8,636 nt of DNA from SURF-13 sp041695325 (GTDB lineage: Bacteria; Pseudomonadota; Gammaproteobacteria; SURF-13). Every line of letters begins with the position of its first letter. Position 1 is the stretch's first letter. The DNA is taken from contig JBGFRC010000034.1 of the NCBI GenBank assembly GCA_041695325.1, positions 1-8,636 on the forward strand, in the 5' to 3' direction. The notes under the pieces were generated by a model. It ran no database searches. It was given only the letters and a program-made list of their open reading frames with translations, and was not told the origin of the DNA. Shown here in pieces: positions 1 to 8,636 of this stretch. The translations under genes and the position numbers were made by a program.

Positions 1-5
1 TGTTT

Positions 6-37
6 AGTCTACATGACCAAGTGAAATAGTCAACTAT
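6..37 (-). promoter_or_regulatory. IscR-type promoter for a gene lying left of the window
   Basis: On the minus strand, positions 37-28 read ATAGTTGACT, matching all ten bases of the first half of the IscR type 1 site (ATAsyyGACT). The remainder to position 13 follows the second half only partly. Inside it is a -35 element TTGACT (33-28), then a 16-base spacer and a -10-like TAGACT (11-6). The arrangement resembles known isc promoters, where IscR with its Fe-S cluster represses its own operon. The site overlaps the last codon and stop of cysE. That an isc operon lies beyond position 1 is inference: the gene is not in the window. Confidence 0.72.
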
Positions 38-804
38 TCAACAGGGTCGCGTTTGCCCCCCTCATCCACCGGAGCAATGGCCAAGTCAGGCAGCTTGATA
101 TCCTCCACCTTGCCGCCGAGATTTTTGATCGCGGCGTTCATTGCCTCCATCTTGGCGTCCATCACGTGCACGTGATCGAGCAGGGCGTTGATCGCATTCG
201 CCACCGGATCGGGAAGGTCCTGGGTGGTGCCGTAGGCGTCGAAGCCGATCTTCTTGGCGAAGTCCTTGCGCCGCTCCGCGTCGCGGTGGTTCACCTTCTT
301 CACCACCCGCCCGGGGATGCCGACCACGGTGGCGCCGGGCGGCACGTCTTTCACCACCACCGCGTTGGAACCCACGCGCGCGCCTTCGCCCAAGGTGATC
401 GGCCCCAGCACCTTGGCCCCCGCGCCCACCACCACGTTGTTCATCAGCGTGGGGTGGCGCTTGCCCTTTTGCCAGGTGGTGCCGCCCAGCGTGACGCCCT
501 GATACAGCGTGCAGTCATCGCCGATCTCGGCGGTCTCGCCGATCACCACGCCCAGGCCGTGATCTATGAAAAAGCGCCGCCCGATGCGCGCGCCCGGGTG
601 TATCTCCACGCCGGTGAGCCAGCGCGCCACGATGGACAGCCAGCGCGCCAGCCACTTGAGACCCGCGTTCCATAAACGATGATTGAGGCGATGCCACAGC
701 ACCGCGTGCAGCCCCGGATAGGTGGTGAGCACCTCGAAGGTGTGGCGCGCCGCGGGATCGCGCTCGAAAATGCAGCCGATATCTTCCCTGAGCCGTTGCA
801 ACAT
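34..804 (-). CDS. cysE: serine O-acetyltransferase, short form
   Basis: Cytoplasmic enzyme that transfers acetyl from acetyl-CoA to L-serine, giving O-acetylserine for cysteine synthesis. The 256-residue protein has a short N-terminal helical part and then a left-handed beta-helix of hexapeptide repeats (about 65-165). Asp81-His82 in FIDHG and His117 in RHP match the catalytic Asp-His pair and second histidine of the family. The region 171-256 is a charged C-terminal extension, probably helical. It is shorter than E. coli CysE at the N terminus, as in the short-form group. The ATG at 804 has AGGA about 12 bases upstream, a loose spacing. It lies 37 bases after trmJ on the same strand, so the two are probably co-transcribed. 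Its stop TAG overlaps the putative IscR site; linkage of cysE to isc genes is known in Azotobacter. Confidence 0.95.
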   Translation of the reverse strand: MLQRLREDIGCIFERDPAARHTFEVLTTYPGLHAVLWHRLNHRLWNAGLKWLARWLSIVARWLTGVEIHPGARIGRRFFIDHGLGVVIGETAEIGDDCTLYQGVTLGGTTWQKGKRHPTLMNNVVVGAGAKVLGPITLGEGARVGSNAVVVKDVPPGATVVGIPGRVVKKVNHRDAERRKDFAKKIGFDAYGTTQDLPDPVANAINALLDHVHVMDAKMEAMNAAIKNLGGKVEDIKLPDLAIAPVDEGGKRDPVE

Positions 805-841
805 GGGTATTTAATTTCCTACCGGGTTAATCAACAATAGT

Positions 842-1582
842 CTACTCCTGTTGCGCGGGCGATTCTATCGCAGACAATGAGCGCTCGACCTCGGTGAGTA
901 TGCCGCGCAGGATGTTCATCTCGTTTTGGTCCGGCCGCACGCGGTTGAACAAACGGCGCAAGCGGCGCATGAGCTTTTTGGGATGGCGCGGATCGAGAAA
1001 TCCAGTCCGCACCAGCACCTGTTCCAGGTGGGCGTAAAATAATTCCATCTGCTCCGCGCCTACCGGCGCGTGTTCTTGCGCTTCGTGCGCCGCCTCTCCC
1101 TGGGCGAGAAAGATTTCATAGGCGAACACCTGCAGCGCCGCGGCGAGATTGAGCGAGGAAAAACCGGGATTGGCGTGGATGCGCGCAAGATAATGGCAGC
1201 AATCCAGCTCCTCGTTGGACAAGCCGGAATGTTCGCGCCCCAGCACCAGCGCCACTGACGCGCCCATCGCCTCGCGCACCAGGTGCGCCGCGCATTCGCG
1301 CGGAGTGAGCTCCGGCCACTCGATGGTGCGCGAGCGCGCGCTCGAACCTATCACCAGCACGCAGCCGCTCAAGGCCTGCTCCAGCGAGTCGCACACCGCG
1401 GCGTTTTCCAGAATATCCTCCGCGCCCGCGGCGCGCGCAATCGCCTCGCCGCTGGGAAAAATCTTCGGATTGACCAAGTAAAGCGCGCTCAGGCCCATGG
1501 TCTTCATGGCGCGCGCGCAAGCCCCGATGTTGCCGGGGTGGGAAGTATTCACCAATACGACACGGATGCGATCAAGCGACAT
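842..1582 (-). CDS. trmJ: tRNA (cytidine/uridine-32 2'-O)-methyltransferase
   Basis: SPOUT (TrmH/SpoU) family enzyme that 2'-O-methylates residue 32 in the tRNA anticodon loop using S-adenosylmethionine. With the ATG at 1582 the protein has 246 residues. Motif 1 is GNIGACARAM around 17-26 (Asn18, Arg24), motif 2 is GREHSGLSNEE at 115-125, and motif 3 is PGFSSLNLAAA at 139-149; the last two form the trefoil-knot cofactor site. The basic C-terminal part (about 195-220) resembles the TrmJ extension. An in-frame TTG at 1597 would add five residues, but family members begin just before the IRVVLV strand, so the ATG is preferred. There is no clear Shine-Dalgarno sequence; the upstream bases belong to the heptad repeat. 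It is divergent from suhB, and cysE follows 37 bases later. An assignment to another SpoU methylase is less likely given the motif spacing. Confidence 0.93.
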   Translation of the reverse strand: MSLDRIRVVLVNTSHPGNIGACARAMKTMGLSALYLVNPKIFPSGEAIARAAGAEDILENAAVCDSLEQALSGCVLVIGSSARSRTIEWPELTPRECAAHLVREAMGASVALVLGREHSGLSNEELDCCHYLARIHANPGFSSLNLAAALQVFAYEIFLAQGEAAHEAQEHAPVGAEQMELFYAHLEQVLVRTGFLDPRHPKKLMRRLRRLFNRVRPDQNEMNILRGILTEVERSLSAIESPAQQE

Positions 1583-1596
1583 GGGTTTAAGATACA

Positions 1597-1698
1597 AGTG
1601 GCTAGTGGCTAGTGGCTAGTGGCGAGGAAGAAGTATAATGTAGCCAGGCAGCATTTTCTGCCCCATACCTCGCTACTCGTCACTCGCTACTCATCACT
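1597..1698. repeat. inverted repeat with 7-base tandem units between trmJ and suhB
   Basis: Left arm 1597-1627 is AGTGGCT three times, then AGTGGCG and AGG. Right arm 1668-1698, read on the minus strand, is AGTGATG, AGTAGCG, AGTGACG, AGTAGCG and AGG. Each arm is therefore four heptads plus AGG. As plus-strand RNA the arms pair at 27 of 31 positions, four of them G-U; three of the four mismatches fall at the same place in the heptad. The 40-base centre holds a smaller hairpin, GGCAG (1647-1651) with CTGCC (1658-1662), and a TATAAT. The arms end 7 bases before the suhB ATG and 14 bases from the trmJ ATG, where ribosome binding sites would be expected. Confidence 0.85.
1634..1639 (+). promoter_or_regulatory. 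possible -10 element of the suhB promoter
   Basis: A perfect TATAAT lies in the centre of the inverted repeat, 67 bases before the suhB ATG. The overlapping minus-strand hexamer TATACT (1637-1632) could be the -10 for trmJ. Neither has a convincing -35 at 16-18 bases, and there is no extended TG. The position between divergent genes is the main support. Confidence 0.4.
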
Positions 1699-1705
1699 GA
1701 TTTTA

Positions 1706-2503
1706 ATGCACCCCCTGCTCAACATCGCGGTGCGCGCGGCGCGCGCCGCCGGCAACATCATCACGCGCGCCTACGACCGCGTGGACAGCTACGAGGTCAC
1801 ACAGAAGAGCCGGAATGATTTCGTGAGCGAGGTGGACCTGCTGGCCGAGCAGGAGATCGTCAAGGTCATACGCAAGGCCTACCCCAGCCACGCCGTCCTT
1901 GCCGAAGAGAGCGGCCTGCGCGCGGGCGACGAGTATCAATGGGTCATAGACCCGCTCGACGGCACCACCAATTTCCTGCACGGCTTCCCCCAGTTCGCGG
2001 TATCCATCGCGCTGGCGCAAAAGGGCAAGCTGGAACACGCGGTGATCTATGATCCGATGCGCCAGGAGCTATATGTCGCCTCGCGCGGCGAGGGCGCGCG
2101 CCTGAACGAGCGGCGCTTGCGCGTGACCCGGCTCAAGGGCCTGGAGGGCGCGCTGCTCGGCACCGGCTTTCCGTTCCGCAAGACCGAACACCTGGACGCC
2201 TATCTCAAGATGTTCCGCGAATTCACCCTGCTCACCGCGGGCGTGCGCCGCGCGGGCTCCGCCGCGCTCGATCTCGCCTACGTCGCGGCGGGGCGTCTGG
2301 ACGGCTTCTGGGAGATCGGCCTCTCCCCTTGGGACATGGCTGCGGGCGCCTTGCTTATTCAAGAGGCGGGCGGCCTGGTGAGCGACTTCAGCGGCGGCGC
2401 TGAATTCCTGGGCAGCGGCAACATCGTGGGCGGCGCGCCCAAGGTCCACGCCGCCATGCTCAAGACCATCGCGCCGTTTCTCACGCCGGGAATTGAAAAA
2501 TAG
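1706..2503 (+). CDS. suhB: inositol-1-monophosphatase family protein SuhB
   Basis: Mg2+-dependent phosphatase of the inositol monophosphatase fold; in E. coli SuhB also joins the Nus complex that allows antitermination on rRNA operons. The 265-residue length and the opening MHPLLNIAVRAARAAG closely follow E. coli SuhB. Metal-site residues are Glu67-Glu68 (AEESG), Asp82 and Asp85 in the DPLDGTTNF motif (82-90), and Asp210 in PWDMAAG. The reading frame stays open upstream to a GTG at 1619, but the added residues come from the heptad repeat, and homology puts the start at the ATG at 1706. No Shine-Dalgarno sequence precedes it: the repeat arm ends at 1698 and only an AT-rich stretch follows. It is divergent from trmJ and 148 bases upstream of recA. 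Whether the enzymatic or the antitermination role dominates cannot be read from the sequence. Confidence 0.95.
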   Translation: MHPLLNIAVRAARAAGNIITRAYDRVDSYEVTQKSRNDFVSEVDLLAEQEIVKVIRKAYPSHAVLAEESGLRAGDEYQWVIDPLDGTTNFLHGFPQFAVSIALAQKGKLEHAVIYDPMRQELYVASRGEGARLNERRLRVTRLKGLEGALLGTGFPFRKTEHLDAYLKMFREFTLLTAGVRRAGSAALDLAYVAAGRLDGFWEIGLSPWDMAAGALLIQEAGGLVSDFSGGAEFLGSGNIVGGAPKVHAAMLKTIAPFLTPGIEK

Positions 2504-2525
2504 CGCTGTCCTCGGGCCGCTGCTG

Positions 2526-2534
2526 TGTGATAAT
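2526..2534 (+). promoter_or_regulatory. weak candidate extended -10 for recA
   Basis: TG-T-GATAAT is an extended -10-like sequence 117 bases before the recA ATG. At a 17-base spacing the -35 position is CTGTCC (2506-2511), three of six to consensus. No CTGT-N8-ACAG LexA box of the gammaproteobacterial type was found between 2504 and 2651. It was picked because the interval otherwise lacks better -10 candidates, so it is tentative. Confidence 0.3.
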
Positions 2535-2587
2535 TATATGAAGTCAGGAAGAGGGTAAAATCTCGCACCATTCCACCCTCCCCCTCA

Positions 2588-2623
2588 CCCCTTCCCTCTA
2601 AATAGGGAGGGGGATGTATTTTT
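2588..2623 (+). terminator. terminator-like hairpin between suhB and recA
   Basis: CCCCTTCCCT (2588-2597) pairs with AGGGAGGGGG (2604-2613) over ten base pairs, one of them T-G, around the loop CTAAAT. A T-rich stretch with five T's (2619-2623) follows after five bases. It can end the suhB transcript, but it also lies downstream of the only recA promoter candidate seen, so it may sit in the recA leader. The preceding pyrimidine-rich CCCTCCCCCT stretch could also pair with the right arm, giving an alternative fold. Confidence 0.6.
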
Positions 2624-2651
2624 AACGTTGATCAAACAGACGGGTGAAATC

Positions 2652-3672
<1,021 letters not shown>

Positions 3673-3686
<14 letters not shown>

Positions 3687-4113
3687 CGCCAGGCAGTCCG
3701 CTCTCGCTCTGCTTGCGCGGCGCGAACATTCGGCGTTTGAGCTGCGCCGCAAGCTGCTCGACAAAGGCCACGGCCCTGCGGAAGCGGACCAGGTCCTGAC
3801 CGGCCTCATCCGTGATAAACTGTTAAGCGACGAGCGCTACGCGGAGGCTTATATCCGCAGCCGCGTGCTCAAGGGTTACGGTCCGCATTACATCGCGGCG
3901 GCGTTGCGCGAGCGCGGCGTAAGCCAAGAGCTTATCCAGCAGTCCGTAGACGGTAATAATCCCGCTTGGCGACAACGCGCCGCCGAGGCGCGGCGCAAGC
4001 GCTTCGGCGCATTGCCGCGCGATCACCGTGAAAGGGCGCGCCAGTTGCGCTTTCTGGCGGCGCGCGGTTTCAGCGCTGAACAGATACGCTCGGCCATAAG
4101 AAGCTCTGAATAA
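3673..4113 (+). CDS. recX: RecA regulatory protein RecX
   Basis: Small cytoplasmic protein that binds along RecA filaments and limits their extension and activity. The 146 residues show the family pattern of three-helix repeats: SALALLARREHSAFELRRKL near the N terminus, then the DERYAEAYIRSR segment with KGYGP, and a C-terminal repeat with RQLRFLAARGFSAEQI. The start is a TTG at 3673, inside the end of recA; no ATG or GTG lies upstream of the conserved N-terminal segment in this frame after the overlap begins. GAGG sits directly against the TTG, so translation probably depends on coupling to recA. The 14-base overlap suits strict dosage coupling. The final codons and stop lie inside the first hairpin of the cluster that follows, so the last few residues may have been shaped by that element. 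Confidence 0.93.
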
Positions 4114-4260
4114 GTCCATCCTGGACTTCTCAGAGCGCGAAAAGCACAAATGCGATTTGTGCTTTTCTTCATTTTACAATCACTTGTATGATTGTAAAAT
4201 GGCGGTGCATCCCTGCACCGCAAGCACCTCTGACTCAATCAGAGGCTCTTTATAAAGAGC
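4103..4260. repeat. cluster of six consecutive hairpins between recX and alaS
   Basis: Six near-contiguous inverted repeats fill this spacer. H1: GCTCTGA (4103-4109)/TCAGAGC (4130-4136) enclosing AAGTCC (4112-4117)/GGACTT (4123-4128), loop ATCCT. H2: 12 perfect pairs, 4139-4150/4156-4167, loop TGCGA. H3: 12 perfect pairs, 4171-4182/4189-4200, loop CTTGTA. H4: GCGGTGCA (4202-4209)/TGCACCGC (4214-4221), loop TCCC. H5: CCTCTGA (4227-4233)/TCAGAGG (4239-4245), loop CTCAA. H6: GCTCTTTATAAAGAGC (4245-4260). Gaps are 0-5 bases. All stems are Watson-Crick, so the functional strand cannot be told. H1 and H5 share CTCTGA/TCAGAG and could pair with each other. H1 begins inside recX. Confidence 0.93.
4139..4175 (+). 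terminator. possible recA-recX terminator (second hairpin)
   Basis: The 12-bp stem 4139-4167 has a GCAC/GTGC core flanked by an A-run on the left and TTTTCTTCATTTT on the right, the look of a bidirectional intrinsic terminator. The stem base is A-T rich and the T-run is interrupted, and it is part of a larger hairpin series, so the role is uncertain. Confidence 0.4.
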
Positions 4261-4289
4261 GGGATGAAGATTAGCAGTCATTACAATCA

Positions 4290-6887
<2,598 letters not shown>

Positions 6888-6923
6888 GTCATCAATAACC
6901 ACTAAAATCTGTCACTTTTTAAC

Positions 6924-6948
6924 GCCTCTGGAACGAGGCAGCAACCTC
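6924..6948 (+). promoter_or_regulatory. lysC ribosome binding site inside competing hairpins
   Basis: GAGG (6935-6938) is the only Shine-Dalgarno candidate, ten bases before the lysC ATG. It can pair with CCTC at 6925-6928, within a 5-bp hairpin GCCTC/GAGGC with loop TGGAAC, or with CCTC at 6945-6948 directly before the ATG. Either fold would hide the site. The 61-base spacer is too short for a lysine riboswitch and has none of its conserved parts. Confidence 0.4.
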
Positions 6949-8178
<1,230 letters not shown>

Positions 8179-8222
8179 GGCTGGTGTAAAGCGGCGCATC
8201 TGGTTAGCATAGTACCTGTACT

Positions 8223-8249
8223 GGAGCATTGCGGATGGCTCAAGGAGGT
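8223..8249 (+). promoter_or_regulatory. csrA leader with GGA triplets and strong ribosome binding site
   Basis: AAGGAGGT (8242-8249), three bases before the ATG, is a near-perfect Shine-Dalgarno sequence. GGA triplets occur at 8223-8225, 8233-8235 and 8244-8246, the last within it. CsrA binds GGA-containing sites and in E. coli represses its own translation this way, so autorepression is plausible. No well-formed promoter was found in 8179-8222; TAGCAT (8205-8210) is a weak -10 candidate. Confidence 0.5.
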
Positions 8250-8252
8250 AAC

Positions 8253-8450
8253 ATGCTGATATTGACACGGCGCGTCGGCGAAACACTTATGATCGGCGAT
8301 GCGGTTACGGTGACGGTGCTGGGCGTAAAGGGAAATCAGGTACGTATCGGTGTGGATGCCCCCAAGGACATCACGGTGCACAGGGAAGAAATTTATCAAC
8401 GCATACAAAAAGAAAAGCAGGACGGCAGCCCCCCTCCCGCGAAACGCTGA
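8253..8450 (+). CDS. csrA: carbon storage regulator CsrA/RsmA
   Basis: RNA-binding homodimer that represses or stabilises mRNAs by binding GGA motifs, controlling carbon flux, motility and biofilm switching. The 65 residues match the family: MLILTRRVGETLMIG at the N terminus, with Leu4 and Arg6-Arg7 in the first strand, and VRIGVDAPKDITVHREEIYQ, which holds the RNA-binding Arg44 region, followed by a short variable tail with SPPPAKR. The ATG at 8253 was chosen for its strong ribosome binding site and the invariant MLILTRR start; an upstream in-frame ATG at 8229 would add eight residues, MRMAQGGN, and is unlikely. It follows lysC by 74 bases, enough for its own promoter. A tRNA-Ser gene usually follows csrA in relatives; here a tRNA-Ser-like repeat begins 16 bases after the stop. 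No terminator is seen between them. Confidence 0.98.
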   Translation: MLILTRRVGETLMIGDAVTVTVLGVKGNQVRIGVDAPKDITVHREEIYQRIQKEKQDGSPPPAKR

Positions 8451-8466
8451 ACAACACAACAACCCC

Positions 8467-8527
8467 GGAGAGATGGCCGAGAGGCTGAGCCGCAAAGCGG
8501 CGAAGGCCGGCACAAGGATGTGCCGGC
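8467..8527 (+). repeat. tRNA-Ser 5'-half-like repeat with inserted hairpin, copy 1
   Basis: GGAGAGATGGCCGAGAGGCT (8467-8486) followed by GA matches the acceptor 5' strand and D-arm of gammaproteobacterial tRNA-Ser (compare E. coli serV, which starts GGTGAGGTGGCCGAGAGG). A 5-bp hairpin GCCGC-AAA-GCGGC (8489-8501) then sits in the D-loop position, and D-stem bases GCC (8476-8478) and GGC (8505-8507) can still pair around it. Next is a perfect 8-bp hairpin, 8506-8513/8520-8527, loop AAGGAT, where the anticodon arm should be; the loop is not seven bases. No TTCGAAT T-loop or matching acceptor TCTCTCC follows before copy 2. It is not a working tRNA gene. Confidence 0.8.
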
Positions 8528-8540
8528 GGGTGGTTATCAG

Positions 8541-8578
8541 AACGTTGCAGTTACGCCAGGGACGGCGTCACAGACGTT
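8541..8578. repeat. nested hairpin between the two tRNA-Ser-like repeats
   Basis: ACGCC (8553-8557) pairs with GGCGT (8564-8568) around AGGGAC, inside an outer AACGT (8541-8545)/ACGTT (8574-8578). On the minus strand the loop reads GTCCCT, similar to the CATCC(Y)TG-like tips of other hairpins in the window. The outer stem is separated by several unpaired bases and is less certain than the inner one. Confidence 0.5.
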
Positions 8579-8588
8579 AAATACACAC

Positions 8589-8636
8589 GGAGAGATGGCC
8601 GAGAGGCTGAGCTGCGAAGCAGCGAAGGCCGGCACA
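8589..8636 (+). repeat. tRNA-Ser 5'-half-like repeat, copy 2, cut by the window end
   Basis: It matches copy 1 at 45 of 48 positions, 122 bases downstream. The three differences all lie in the inserted hairpin, now GCTGC-GAA-GCAGC (8611-8623): one in the loop and two forming a compensatory change, C-G (8491-8499) to T-A (8613-8621). The left arm of the second hairpin begins at 8628 and runs off the window. Whether a complete tRNA-Ser follows cannot be seen. Confidence 0.82.

Noticed and set aside
1583..1597. A TTG start for trmJ at 1597
   Set aside because: It would take the first residues from the heptad repeat edge; the ATG at 1582 matches the usual N terminus of the family.
4230..4256. 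An alaS promoter with -35 CTGACT and -10 TATAAA
   Set aside because: The spacer is only 15 bases and both hexamers are parts of hairpins 5 and 6. Too weak to list as a feature.
4103..4260. A CRISPR array or integron attC sites
   Set aside because: The units differ in sequence and length, there are no constant repeats with unique spacers, and no cas or integrase gene is present.
6888..6948. A lysine riboswitch upstream of lysC
   Set aside because: The spacer is 61 bases, far shorter than the lysine aptamer, and none of its conserved segments is seen.
8350..8580. A 76-residue plus-strand frame across the csrA end and the tRNA-like repeat
   Set aside because: It begins inside csrA in another frame, has no ribosome binding site, and is Arg-rich because it reads through the repeat.
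8467..8636. A functional tRNA-Ser gene
   Set aside because: The 5' half fits, but copy 1 has a six-base loop in the anticodon position, no T-loop and no TCTCTCC acceptor strand. Copy 2 has the same inserted hairpin and is cut off.

Overview
The window reads as chromosomal DNA of a GC-rich gammaproteobacterium. Three gene blocks support this: trmJ-cysE leading into what looks like an IscR-controlled isc promoter, suhB divergent from trmJ, and recA-recX-alaS-lysC-csrA with tRNA-Ser-like sequence just after csrA (in E. coli and Pseudomonas a tRNA-Ser follows csrA/rsmA). Genus cannot be fixed from the sequence. All eight main genes are housekeeping genes with intact catalytic motifs, and there is no phage, transposase, CRISPR or defence gene.

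Layout. Positions 1-1582, minus strand: trmJ (tRNA Cm32/Um32 methyltransferase), then cysE (serine acetyltransferase). The end of cysE overlaps an IscR-type promoter pointing left, so an isc Fe-S operon probably starts just outside the window. Positions 1583-1705: a divergent spacer built as a large inverted repeat whose arms are tandem 7-base units. Positions 1706-2503: suhB, plus strand. Positions 2504-2651: a weak promoter candidate and a terminator-like hairpin before recA. Positions 2652-4113: recA and recX, overlapping. Positions 4103-4260: six hairpins in a row between recX and alaS. Positions 4290-8178: alaS and lysC; lysC carries an internal in-frame start with its own ribosome binding site, as expected for the beta subunit of an alpha2beta2 aspartokinase. 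Positions 8253-8450: csrA, with GGA triplets in its leader. Positions 8467-8636: two copies of a repeat that starts like the 5' half of a tRNA-Ser gene but has a hairpin in the D-loop position and lacks the 3' half; the second copy is cut by the window edge.

The genes cover sulfur assimilation and Fe-S supply (cysE and the predicted isc operon), RNA maturation and antitermination (trmJ, suhB), recombination and its control (recA, recX), alanyl-tRNA charging (alaS), entry to the aspartate amino-acid family (lysC) and global post-transcriptional control (csrA).

The coding content is ordinary; the unusual material is between the genes. The heptad inverted repeat, the six-hairpin cluster and the tRNA-Ser-derived repeats are the parts worth following up. 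Several of the hairpins share an apical CATCC(Y)TG-like sequence, which suggests, without proving it, one family of hairpin elements at more than one place in this chromosome.
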